Of a stretch of 7,027 bases of DNA, positions 1-5,707 are shown piece after piece. This DNA comes from Desulfobacteraceae bacterium. GTDB taxonomy: Bacteria > Desulfobacterota > Desulfobacteria > Desulfobacterales > SG8-13. Each line of letters opens with the position of its first letter. Position 1 is the stretch's first letter. A program made the position numbers and the translations under genes. The notes beneath the pieces were generated by a model. It saw nothing but the letters and a program-made list of their open reading frames with translations, did no database searches and was not told the origin of the DNA. The stretch lies in assembly GCA_029287875.1 (NCBI GenBank), contig JARFQH010000202.1, positions 1 to 7,027 on the forward strand. Reading direction: 5' to 3'.

Positions 1-120
1 GACTCCGTAAACTGCCTTTTCAGAGAAGTGAACCGCAATATCACCTGGATTTTCTCCAACCGGGCTGCCGCCCTTCAAGCCGCAGTCGACGCGGCCCTTA
101 AGAGCCCCGGCAAAAAATAA
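1..120 (+). CDS. C-terminal end of an unrecognised protein (5' end outside window)
   Basis: Frame 1 is open from the first base and ends at TAA (118-120), giving 39 residues. The segment starts DSVNCLFREVNRNITW, continues through a short alanine-rich stretch (around AAALQAAVDAALK) and ends in a basic SPGKK tail. The alanine-rich part would form an amphipathic helix, a common way for a cytosolic enzyme to end. I do not recognise the family from this fragment. The codon pattern (G/C-rich third positions) matches the neighbouring genes. The next gene starts 337 bp downstream, beyond several inverted repeats, so co-transcription with the aldehyde dehydrogenase is not indicated. The main uncertainty is whether the frame is really coding, since only 120 bases are visible. 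Confidence 0.6.
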   Translation, partial: DSVNCLFREVNRNITWIFSNRAAALQAAVDAALKSPGKK

Positions 121-147
121 TTGCACCTCTTGCTTGTCTTAGGGCCC

Positions 148-210
148 GTCTACTGCGTTACATCCACCCACACGTATCCCGATATGCGCAGGTGGATGTG
201 CCTTGTAGAC
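148..210. repeat. Imperfect inverted repeat downstream of the partial gene
   Basis: The outer hexamers GTCTAC (148-153) and GTAGAC (205-210) are reverse complements. The inner nonamers ACATCCACC (160-168) and GGTGGATGT (191-199) are also reverse complements. They are separated by unpaired spacers of 6 and 5 nt and a 22-nt centre, so the two arms are 21 and 20 nt long. The repeat starts 28 bp after the stop codon of the partial gene. It has no T-run, so it is not a standard terminator. It has the look of a REP-like dispersed palindrome, but only one copy is in view. Confidence 0.6.
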
Positions 211-259
211 AAACCATAATCCGATGCAATCGTGTGGAATTATTTCTTACCGTGACCCT

Positions 260-304
260 AACCCGTCTCCTCTTCGCCGGCACCGGGGCGCGGGTTGATC
301 TTTT
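260..304 (+). terminator. Weak terminator-like structure
   Basis: AACCCG (260-265) can pair with CGGGTT (291-296), and inside it CGCC (275-278) pairs with GGCG (287-290). A 9-nt bulge lies on the 5' side. The structure is followed by GATCTTTT. It could end transcription of the upstream partial gene, but the bulge and short T-run make this a weak candidate. Confidence 0.22.
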
Positions 305-340
305 GGTGATGAGACGCTACGGTAAAAGATACCTGCTTTA

Positions 341-360
341 TCTCCCAATTTGTTGGGAGA
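341..360. other. Perfect 8-bp hairpin in the aldehyde dehydrogenase leader
   Basis: TCTCCCAA (341-348) and TTGGGAGA (353-360) are exact reverse complements around a 4-nt TTTG loop. It is followed by AAGGGG on the plus strand and lacks a T-tract on either side, so it is not an intrinsic terminator. It sits 98 bp before the aldehyde dehydrogenase start, where it could be a leader-RNA stem or a protein-binding site. I cannot tell which. Confidence 0.5.
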
Positions 361-362
361 AA

Positions 363-394
363 GGGGTCGAGGATTCGAGGGTTCAAGGATTCAA
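363..394. repeat. Four tandem degenerate octamers (GGRTTCRA)
   Basis: Four consecutive 8-nt units are in exact register: GGGGTCGA, GGATTCGA, GGGTTCAA and GGATTCAA. The run lies between the hairpin at 341-360 and the AT-rich sequence just before the aldehyde dehydrogenase gene. Its GGTTCAA-like core resembles the heptamer arrays near 5514 and 5663, so it probably belongs to the same class of intergenic short-period repeat. Confidence 0.6.
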
Positions 395-442
395 GTGTTT
401 GTTTTATAAACTTTATCAAAGCTTTAAAATACTTAACTTTTT

Positions 443-447
443 AGGAG
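443..447 (+). promoter_or_regulatory. Ribosome binding site deciding the ALDH start
   Basis: AGGAG at 443-447 is 10 nt before ATG 458. An in-frame TTG at 449 would leave only 1 nt of spacing, so ATG 458 is the supported start. The AT-rich sequence at 399-441 (including TATAAA at 405-410 and TAAAAT at 425-430) probably contains the promoter, but no convincing -35/-10 pair stands out. Confidence 0.7.
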
Positions 448-457
448 ATTGGCGGCT

Positions 458-1987
458 ATGGAATCGATCCTGAAGCCACTTGACTTACTGGAGGAACAAG
501 CCGGTGCCGGCACCGGAACCTGGCTGCCCTGCAGCGGGCCGCGGCTCAGCGCCGTATCGCCCATCGATGGTCGACAGATCGGTGCCATCCGTTCGGCCGG
601 AAGGGGCGACTGCAACGCCGTCATTTCCCGTGCTGTGGAGGCTTTCAAGACCTGGCGCACCCTTCCGGCACCCCGGCGCGGCGAGATTGTCCGTCAGATC
701 GGCGATGCTCTGCGGCTGCGCAAGAAGGAGCTGGGAGCTTTGGTCAGCCTGGAAACAGGCAAAATTCGGGCCGAAGGTGAGGCCGAGGTTCAGGAGATGA
801 TTGACATTGCCGATTTTGCACTCGGCCAGTCGCGGATGCTCTACGGTTTGAGTATGCACAGCGAACGGCCCGACCACCGGATGTACGAGCAGTGGCACCC
901 TCTGGGTCCGGTCGGGGTGATCACCGCTTTCAATTTTCCGGTGGCCGTCTGGTCATGGAATGCCCTCATTGCTTTGGTTGCCGGTGACACCGTCATATGG
1001 AAACCATCCTCTAAGGCCGCTCTCACTGCGATTGCCGTCATGAAGATCGTTTGGCCCGTGCTGCGGCGCAACAACCTGCCCGAGGGTATCCTGAGCCTGC
1101 TCGCCGGGGGCCGTGATGCGGTCGGAGACCCCCTGATCAACGACCAGCGGGTTCCACTGATCTCGGCCACCGGCAGTGTCCGCATGGGGCGTCACGTTGC
1201 ACGGACGGTGGCGGCACGCCTGGGACGGAGCCTTCTGGAACTGGGCGGCAACAATGCCATTATCGTGACACCCAGCGCCGATATCGAACTGGCCGTGCGG
1301 GCGATTCTTTTCGGAGCGGTCGGTACCGCCGGACAGCGCTGCACCACGACCCGGCGTCTGATCGTGCACGCGGACATCTACGAGCGGATTGCCGCCGAGC
1401 TTTTGAACGTCTACCGTCAGATCAAAATCGGCAATCCCTTGGAAGAGGGCGTTCTCATGGGACCGCTGATCGACACCGATGCTACGGCGGCCCTTCAGGC
1501 GGCACTGGTGCAGGTCAAGGACCAGGGCGGTAGGGTGCTTTACGGCGGCACGGTTCTCAGCGGCGGTCTTTACGATGCCGGTACGTATGTGACCCCCTGC
1601 ATCTGCGAAGCCCGGGCCGACATGCCGATCGTGCAGGCGGAAACATTCGCCCCGCTGCTCTACTTGATCAAGTACGAAACCATCGAAGAGGCGGTAGCCT
1701 GCCACAACGCGGTTCCTCAGGGGCTCTCATCGGCCGTCTTCACACGCGACATCCGGGAATCGGAATTTTTTTTGAGCACCCGCGGCAGCGATTGTGGTAT
1801 TGCCAATGTCAATATCGGTACCTCCGGGGCGGAAATCGGAGGAGCTTTCGGGGGGGAAAAAGAGACCGGCGGCGGTCGCGAATCCGGCTCCGACGCCTGG
1901 AAGGTCTACATGCGGCGCCAGACCTGCACTGTCAACTGGTCCAGTGAGCTGCCGCTGGCGCAGGGAATCTCCTTCACGCTCGGGTGA
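458..1987 (+). CDS. Aldehyde dehydrogenase, ALDH7/antiquitin type (probable aminoadipate-semialdehyde dehydrogenase)
   Basis: This 509-residue NAD-dependent aldehyde dehydrogenase spans the full length of the family. The sequence closely tracks antiquitin: PAPRRGEIVRQIGDALR near the N-terminus, ITAFNFPVAVW with catalytic Asn159, WKPSS with cofactor-site Lys182, LELGGNNAI with general base Glu261, and GTAGQRCTTTRR with nucleophile Cys295. The C-terminal stretches GSDCGIANVNI, GAEIGGAFGGEK and TGGGRESGSDAWK are also hallmarks of the family. From memory, human ALDH7A1 recognises the aminoadipate semialdehyde carboxylate through Glu121 and Arg301. Ungapped counting places equivalents here at Glu113 and Arg294, both conserved, which favours alpha-aminoadipate semialdehyde / piperideine-6-carboxylate oxidation in lysine catabolism (as AmaB/Pcd). 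No other lysine genes are visible, so the substrate remains inferred. There is no signal peptide, so it is cytosolic. The gene appears monocistronic and ends in a convergent intergenic region. Confidence 0.93.
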   Translation: MESILKPLDLLEEQAGAGTGTWLPCSGPRLSAVSPIDGRQIGAIRSAGRGDCNAVISRAVEAFKTWRTLPAPRRGEIVRQIGDALRLRKKELGALVSLETGKIRAEGEAEVQEMIDIADFALGQSRMLYGLSMHSERPDHRMYEQWHPLGPVGVITAFNFPVAVWSWNALIALVAGDTVIWKPSSKAALTAIAVMKIVWPVLRRNNLPEGILSLLAGGRDAVGDPLINDQRVPLISATGSVRMGRHVARTVAARLGRSLLELGGNNAIIVTPSADIELAVRAILFGAVGTAGQRCTTTRRLIVHADIYERIAAELLNVYRQIKIGNPLEEGVLMGPLIDTDATAALQAALVQVKDQGGRVLYGGTVLSGGLYDAGTYVTPCICEARADMPIVQAETFAPLLYLIKYETIEEAVACHNAVPQGLSSAVFTRDIRESEFFLSTRGSDCGIANVNIGTSGAEIGGAFGGEKETGGGRESGSDAWKVYMRRQTCTVNWSSELPLAQGISFTLG

Positions 1988-2182
1988 ATTGGGGGGAATT
2001 GTCAAACCGGCGGAAAAGATAGGTGCTGTTCAGCCCAGCCGCTGGCCGCAAGCATCCTGTTTGATCGAGAAAGAATCTGTGCCATTTCGGCGTAGTTTCA
2101 TATAAAGGTCTTAGATCATAACTTCTGCACAAGAAACGAAGACATGTTATTAAAGTGAAACCACTTGGTTCATCGGATATAG

Positions 2183-2246
2183 GGTTTCAGGTGTCAGGTG
2201 CCAGGTGTCAGCAACCCCCAAATCCTGAGATCCGCAACCTGAAACC
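2183..2246. repeat. Heptamer arrays arranged as a 10-bp palindrome
   Basis: CAGGTG recurs at 2188, 2195 and 2202, exactly 7 nt apart. The other half shows the complementary pattern, with units AATCCTG, AGATCCG and CAACCTG also in 7-nt register (2221-2241). The outer ends GGTTTCAGGT (2183-2192) and ACCTGAAACC (2237-2246) are perfect reverse complements around a 44-nt centre. It forms the core of the larger inverted-repeat element. Confidence 0.6.
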
Positions 2247-2252
2247 TCATAT

Positions 2253-2273
2253 GAAACTGAAAAGTTTCCTTTT
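2253..2273 (+). terminator. Weak stem-loop with GAAA loop and short T-run
   Basis: GAAACT (2253-2258) pairs with AGTTTC (2263-2268) around a GAAA tetraloop, followed by CTTTT. It could terminate aldehyde dehydrogenase transcription, but the stem has only two G-C pairs, it lies about 265 bp past the stop codon, and it overlaps the right arm of the inverted-repeat element. Confidence 0.25.
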
Positions 2274-2406
2274 CGATCAAACTGGATGCTTGCGGCCAAA
2301 AGCCTGCATTGATTGGGTAAGAAGCAGCATCTTGGCGCAATGATGGAAATGATGCGGCTCTGCCCGCGAGCCCGGCCGACCGGTGCCCTCTCGACGGTTG
2401 ATATCG

Positions 2407-2862
2407 TTACACCTCGACCGGCTGTTCGACCGGGACGGTGACGACCGGCACCGGGGCGTTTCGGACCACCTTTTCGGCCGTGCTGCCCAGTCGGTAATGG
2501 CCTGTCTCGCCACTGGTCGACAATACCACTGCGTCGACTTTTTCTTTGTCAATCAGTTTGAGGATCTCTTGCGCGGGATCCCCTATTGCCACGTGTTTAA
2601 TATAAAGGGGACATCCCTCCAGGGAGCTGGCGCAAAGCTCATCCAAACGGTTTTTGGCGGTTTTTTCTTCCCACTTCAGGATTTTTTCGATCTTTTCCTG
2701 CTGGAATTCCCCGTACCAGGACTTATGATTGGCAAGGTCTTGGATGACATACAGGACGTGGATTTCTGTGTTGTATTTCTCGGTCAGAGACTTGATAAAG
2801 GGAAGGGCTTTTTCAGCGCTACCTGAGAGGTCAGTCGGCCACAGAATCTTTTTCATTTCCAT
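2407..2862 (-). CDS. Universal stress protein, UspA family, with a shortened ATP loop
   Basis: This is a 151-residue single-domain cytosolic UspA-fold protein of normal family length. It begins KKILWPTDLSGSAEKAL, with the usual Asp11 after strand 1, then strand 2 (HVLYVI, 35-40), the GDPAQEIL segment (94-101), strand 4 (DAVVLST) and a GSTAEKVVRNAPVPVVTV end. ATP-binding members carry G-x2-G-x9-G-(S/T). Here the motif is Gly118-x2-Gly121-x4-Gly126-Ser127, so about five residues are missing from the loop while flanking sequence is well conserved. Nucleotide binding is therefore uncertain. The start ATG at 2862 has AAGGAG (2869-2874) at 6-nt spacing. It is transcribed divergently from the L,D-transpeptidase gene, with its own promoter at 2905-2932. 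The role is inferred as stress or energy-state signalling. Confidence 0.9.
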   Translation of the reverse strand: MEMKKILWPTDLSGSAEKALPFIKSLTEKYNTEIHVLYVIQDLANHKSWYGEFQQEKIEKILKWEEKTAKNRLDELCASSLEGCPLYIKHVAIGDPAQEILKLIDKEKVDAVVLSTSGETGHYRLGSTAEKVVRNAPVPVVTVPVEQPVEV

Positions 2863-2904
2863 TGAAAACTCCTTATCGTTCCGGGTTCGATACTCTTTGG
2901 AAAG

Positions 2905-2932
2905 ATAATAAAACTCCTGACGCGAATGTAAA
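2905..2932 (-). promoter_or_regulatory. Sigma-70-type promoter for the UspA gene
   Basis: On the minus strand TTTACA (2932-2927) and TATTAT (2910-2905) are separated by 16 nt. Transcription would start near 2898, giving a leader of about 35 nt. Both boxes differ from consensus at one position. The divergent L,D-transpeptidase gene must be served from the same 136-bp gap, but I see only a weak candidate for it (TTGGAT 2941-2946, TATCCT 2962-2967, 15-nt spacing). Confidence 0.5.
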
Positions 2933-2983
2933 GAGGTCGGTTGGATTCGAATGGCATCCCTTATCCTGGAATGATGTTGCGAT

Positions 2984-2990
2984 AGGAAGG
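2984..2990 (+). promoter_or_regulatory. Ribosome binding site favouring a TTG start
   Basis: AGGAAGG (2984-2990) is 8 nt before TTG 2999 but 17 nt before the in-frame ATG at 3008. The spacing favours TTG, which adds Met-Lys-Pro to the signal peptide. Either start leaves a workable signal sequence. Confidence 0.5.
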
Positions 2991-2998
2991 TTTACATA

Positions 2999-4939
2999 TT
3001 GAAACCGATGCTGCGATTTTTTGTGGTGATGCTGCTGCTGACTGTGATGGGTGCGAACTCGGGTGCTCTGACCGAAGAAGAGACCCCGGAACCGCTGGCC
3101 GTCCGCTTGCAGAAAAAAATTGAGGCCGAACGACAACGGGCCCGGTTTACCTGCCGGGGTGAGCTGATCTGCGGAGTGGCGGACCTGCCTCTTTTCTATG
3201 CCCGGCGCGGGTTTCAACCGGCCTGGGCGGCCGATGCCACTCTGCACAATGCCGATTCTCTGGTTGCGGGCATTCACGCGGCACGCCGCGACGGTCTGCA
3301 GACCGAGGACTACCATTTGGCCCAAATCGAGCTCCTCCTTGGCGCGCTGGAACGGGACCGGTTTTTGGATTTACCGCCCGATCCGGACCTGCTCGTTGAC
3401 CTCGATCTCCTCTTGACCGACGCCTTTTTGGTGCTCGGTTCGCATCTGCTGGGGGGCCGGGTTAACCCGGAGACCCTCCATGCCGAGTGGCTCGCTTACA
3501 ATCCGAAGACGGATCTGGCCGGAATTCTGGAGGCGGCTCTTGCTGCCGGACAAATCGAGGCGGCCCTGGATCGACTGCGACCACCGCATGCCGGATATGC
3601 AGACCTGAAGGCAGCCCTGCAGCGGTACCGCGATATCGAGACCCGCGGCGGATGGCCGCCTCTGCCGGAAAATCTGTTGTCGCAGGAAGGCGATGTGGGT
3701 GATCACATTGCCCAGTTGAGGCAACGCCTGTCGGTCTCGGGTGATCTCGGCCTGCAGGAAAACCAGGAGGAGAACCGCTACGACGGGAACCTTGAAGGGA
3801 CCGTACGGCGGTTTCAGGTGCGGCATGGGCTGCCGCCGACAGGTCGCATCGACAAGCAGACTCTTAATGAGCTGAATGTTCCGGCGGCTGTCCGCACCCG
3901 CCAGATCGAGTTGAACCTGGAAAGATGGCGCTGGATTCCGCATGAACTGGGTGCCCGGTACCTTCTCGTCAACGCGGCCGACTACAGACTGACCGTGTTC
4001 GAAAACGCGCAACCCCTCTGGGGCATGCGCGTCGTGGTCGGCAGGGACTACCGGAGCACACCGGTATTCAGTGCCGATCTGCAGTACCTCGAGATCAACC
4101 CCTACTGGAACGTTCCGCAGAAAATTGCAGTCGAGGACATCCTACCCAAGGTCAAGCAGAATCCCGAATACCTGATCCGTAAACATTTTAAGGTTTTTGA
4201 GGATTGGCGTGCCGGTGCAACTGAAATCGATCCCCTGACGGTCGACTGGTCAAAGGTGACCAAGAGAAATTTTCGTTTCAAACTCAGGAAAGAGCCCGGT
4301 CCATCAAACGATCTTGGCCGGATCAAGTTTATGATGCCCAACCGGTTTGCCGTCTATCTGCACGACACGCCCAACCGGAAACTGTTTAAAAAAAATTACC
4401 GCAGTTACAGCTCGGGCTGCATCCGGCTCGAAAAACCACTCGAACTGGCGGAATATCTGTTGAAAGACGATCCAAAATGGACCTATCAGAGCATCCTCAG
4501 GGCCGTCGACAGCGAACAGAACCGTATCGTGCGGCTAAAAAAAGCTGTGCCCGTCCATCTGCTTTACTGGACGGCATGGGTCGACCAGAAGGGGGTGGTG
4601 AATTTTCGCAAGGACATCTACAAGAGAGACCCTCGGCTGGACATGGCGCTAAAGGAAAGGCCGCCGCGCATCGAAATGGAGGCGTTGGGCCGGCAGATCA
4701 ATCCCGGGACGGCTCAGATTTTGAGCTTCTCAGGTGTCGGGCCGTCACGGACAAAAAGCCGGTATACGTCCGAAAACGCGAAGAATGAAACACTTGTGGT
4801 CGTCACGCCGACGGGGCAGGGGTTTGGGGGAGTCGGGACGGCCTATTTGACGGATACTACCAGTAGCGCACCGGTCCGCAATCCACGTGAACGAAATCTG
4901 ATTTCGGATAATAACCGACGCCGCCCGCCCGGAGATTGA
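2999..4939 (+). CDS. Murein L,D-transpeptidase of the YcbB/LdtD type
   Basis: This 646-residue periplasmic enzyme is expected to form 3-3 (mDAP-mDAP) cross-links in peptidoglycan. A Sec signal peptide (hydrophobic FFVVMLLLTVMGANSGA, about residues 7-23) precedes an alpha-helical scaffold region (about 45-230). A peptidoglycan-binding domain follows (about 235-293, with VRRFQVRHGLPPTGRID), then the YkuD catalytic domain (about 321-490). Visible catalytic features are NPYWNVP, LHDTP with His455, and SSGCIRLE with nucleophile Cys474. The block VPVHLLYWTAWVD from residue 517, leading to a DIYKRDPRL stretch, is typical of YcbB proteins. About 70 C-terminal residues beyond the usual end are polar, with no recognised domain, and the last 27 codons lie antisense to the 3' end of the mepK-like gene. 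The start is TTG, chosen on ribosome-binding-site spacing. YcbB rather than short ErfK-type is supported by length and domain order. Confidence 0.92.
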   Translation: MKPMLRFFVVMLLLTVMGANSGALTEEETPEPLAVRLQKKIEAERQRARFTCRGELICGVADLPLFYARRGFQPAWAADATLHNADSLVAGIHAARRDGLQTEDYHLAQIELLLGALERDRFLDLPPDPDLLVDLDLLLTDAFLVLGSHLLGGRVNPETLHAEWLAYNPKTDLAGILEAALAAGQIEAALDRLRPPHAGYADLKAALQRYRDIETRGGWPPLPENLLSQEGDVGDHIAQLRQRLSVSGDLGLQENQEENRYDGNLEGTVRRFQVRHGLPPTGRIDKQTLNELNVPAAVRTRQIELNLERWRWIPHELGARYLLVNAADYRLTVFENAQPLWGMRVVVGRDYRSTPVFSADLQYLEINPYWNVPQKIAVEDILPKVKQNPEYLIRKHFKVFEDWRAGATEIDPLTVDWSKVTKRNFRFKLRKEPGPSNDLGRIKFMMPNRFAVYLHDTPNRKLFKKNYRSYSSGCIRLEKPLELAEYLLKDDPKWTYQSILRAVDSEQNRIVRLKKAVPVHLLYWTAWVDQKGVVNFRKDIYKRDPRLDMALKERPPRIEMEALGRQINPGTAQILSFSGVGPSRTKSRYTSENAKNETLVVVTPTGQGFGGVGTAYLTDTTSSAPVRNPRERNLISDNNRRRPPGD

Positions 4940-5447
4940 CGGCCGTTGCATGCACGGTGTTTGTCTTACAATCCGGCACACGAAAATCGATCGCCATGCC
5001 CTTGGTGTGAAAACTATGGGTTGCAACCCCGTTGCTTTTTCGGTGCAAGGCCGCATTCGTGGCCGGAGAGCGGTATCCGGAAATGATGTGAAACGGTCCC
5101 GGGGTGTCGAGCCGGCGGGACAGAGTGTAAAGGATTTCGAGCACGCGGGTGTCGATGGCTTTGATGTCCCCGGTACGGTGATCGCGCAGGATGTGTTTGA
5201 TTTTTTTCAACGCTCCGGATCTGTACACACCATCCTGACAGTAGCAGACATCCAGATGCTCGCCGGTGTGGGTGTTGAAAAGCGACAGGTTTTTTTTCGA
5301 ATTCAGGCTGTGAGTGACTGCGGCAATGGCGCATGCCGGCTCAAAGGTTGCCGCGACAGTCGCCAAAACTCCAAACTTGATGAATCCGCGTCGGTTTACC
5401 TGAAATCGATGGGGCGCGTCTGTCGATCGCTTGATAAAGCAGGACAA
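4857..5447 (-). CDS. MepK/YcbK-like murein endopeptidase (M15/DUF882), Tat-exported
   Basis: This 196-residue protein resembles E. coli YcbK (MepK), a zinc peptidase reported to cleave 3-3 peptidoglycan cross-links. A twin-arginine signal (NRRGFIKFG, residues 18-26) precedes a hydrophobic segment ending near AIAA (40-43), so export is probably by Tat. The mature domain shows SLFNTHTGEHLD, ISGYRSPATNAAL (122-134), HSFHTKGMAIDF with likely zinc ligands His147 and Asp154, and FVHVDCG with His187. It ends in VRYW like other family members, supporting the TAG stop at 4857-4859. The start is TTG at 5447: the frame has no other usual start codon before an upstream TGA, and no strong ribosome binding site is visible, so the exact start is uncertain. 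It is convergent with and overlaps the L,D-transpeptidase gene, whose cross-links it may remove. Confidence 0.9.
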   Translation of the reverse strand: MSCFIKRSTDAPHRFQVNRRGFIKFGVLATVAATFEPACAIAAVTHSLNSKKNLSLFNTHTGEHLDVCYCQDGVYRSGALKKIKHILRDHRTGDIKAIDTRVLEILYTLSRRLDTPGPFHIISGYRSPATNAALHRKSNGVATHSFHTKGMAIDFRVPDCKTNTVHATAVNLRAGGVGYYPKSDFVHVDCGPVRYW

Positions 5448-5492
5448 TATTCTGAAGACCCCCGGCGTTTTTTTAACTCAGGTTGCGCGGTT

Positions 5493-5507
5493 TCCCGCCA
5501 GGCGGGA
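5493..5507. repeat. Odd-length perfect palindrome TCCCGCC-A-GGCGGGA
   Basis: TCCCGCC (5493-5499) and GGCGGGA (5501-5507) are exact reverse complements around one base. It sits in the mepK leader, 46 bp before the TTG start, and has no T-tract. As RNA it would fold with a 5-nt loop and 5-bp stem. It may be a dispersed palindromic unit or a protein-binding site. Confidence 0.45.
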
Positions 5508-5513
5508 TTCAGC

Positions 5514-5542
5514 GTTCTGGGTTCAAGGTTCAAAGGTTCTAA
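5514..5542 (+). repeat. GTTC heptamer array, forward orientation
   Basis: Units GTTCTGG (5514), GTTCAAG (5521) and GTTCAAA (5528) are in exact 7-nt register. A fourth unit, GTTCTAA (5536), is displaced by 1 nt. The same heptamer recurs in inverted orientation at 5663-5690. Both arrays lie in the mepK leader and outside any gene. Confidence 0.6.
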
Positions 5543-5629
5543 CCGAATGAAACGGAGAACAATTCTTAGCAAGATTTGCGACAATCAACATAATCCGTTG
5601 GGTGAGAACCTATTGAAGCCCAAATAAAG

Positions 5630-5642
5630 GCAAGCATCCTGT
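5630..5642 (+). repeat. Third copy of the inverted-repeat element's end motif
   Basis: GCAAGCATCCTGT here is identical over 13 bases to 2048-2060 in the left arm of the 2044-2297 element. As in that element it sits close to a heptamer array (5663-5690). A related AGGCAAGCA (5628-5636) is mirrored by TGCTTGCCT at 5773-5781, so a second, more degraded or shorter element (about 154 bp) may lie here. Confidence 0.45.
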
Positions 5643-5658
5643 GGTTGCAGCTGAATAG

Positions 5659-5678
5659 GAGTTCTCAACCCAGAACTC
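5659..5678 (-). other. 7-bp hairpin near the 5' end of the mepK leader
   Basis: GAGTTCT and AGAACTC (5659-5665 and 5672-5678) pair perfectly around a 6-nt loop. If transcription starts near 5701, this stem lies roughly 20-40 nt into the mepK mRNA. It is built from the heptamer repeat units and may be only a by-product of them. Confidence 0.4.
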
Positions 5679-5690
5679 AGAACCCGGAAC
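5663..5690 (-). repeat. GTTC heptamer array, reverse orientation
   Basis: Read on the minus strand, four units follow in 7-nt register: GTTCCGG, GTTCTGA, GTTCTGG and GTTGAGA. The GTTCTGG unit with its following bases (GTTCTGGGTT) matches the forward array at 5514-5523 exactly over 10 bases. The two arrays are about 120 bp apart and face each other. Confidence 0.6.
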
Positions 5691-5707
5691 CGGTCAGTTG
5701 AAAAACA

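Larger units (their letters stand above)
2044..2297. repeat. 254-bp element with 35-bp near-perfect terminal inverted repeats
   Basis: The left arm (2044-2078) and the right arm (2263-2297, read on the minus strand) match at 31 of 35 positions. They begin with 14 identical bases (GGCCGCAAGCATCC), then one mismatch, then 10 identical bases (GTTTGATCGA). The interior has no credible gene and carries a heptamer array at 2183-2246. It lies between the convergent aldehyde dehydrogenase and UspA genes, a safe site for insertion. I see no clear target-site duplication. It could be a MITE-like non-autonomous element, or two copies of a REP-like unit in opposite orientation. It occupies most of the 419-bp gap; elsewhere in the gap I see no gene. 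Confidence 0.7.

Noticed and set aside
192..473. 93-codon plus-strand frame in the aldehyde dehydrogenase leader
   Set aside because: It runs through the inverted repeat, hairpin and octamer array, overlaps the real gene start and has an unconvincing composition.
953..1705. Long minus-strand open frame (250 codons) opposite the aldehyde dehydrogenase gene
   Set aside because: The plus strand encodes a full-length, motif-complete ALDH7 protein. The minus frame shows no recognisable domain and is a by-product of G+C-rich codon usage.
2183..2246. CRISPR array
   Set aside because: The units are 7 nt with no unique spacers of constant length, and no cas genes are present.
2356..2372. GGCTC/GAGCC stem as a terminator for the UspA gene
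   Set aside because: It has only 5 bp, a 7-nt loop and no T-run on the minus strand.
3371..4012. Minus-strand open frame (213 codons) opposite the L,D-transpeptidase
   Set aside because: It lies wholly within a gene whose peptidoglycan-binding and catalytic domains are clear, and it has no recognisable protein features.
5352..5390. Lipoprotein signal in the MepK-like protein (Cys39)
   Set aside because: The residues before Cys39 (Glu-Pro-Ala) do not fit a lipobox, and the twin-arginine signal with an AIAA cleavage region fits better.
5552..5588. tRNA or other structured RNA gene in the mepK-hsp20 gap
   Set aside because: No cloverleaf, T-loop sequence or CCA end could be found in the gap.
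4950..5627. Plus-strand open frame (225 codons) opposite the mepK-like gene
   Set aside because: The minus strand has a Tat signal, zinc-site motifs and a family-typical C-terminus. The plus frame reads through repeats and resembles no family.
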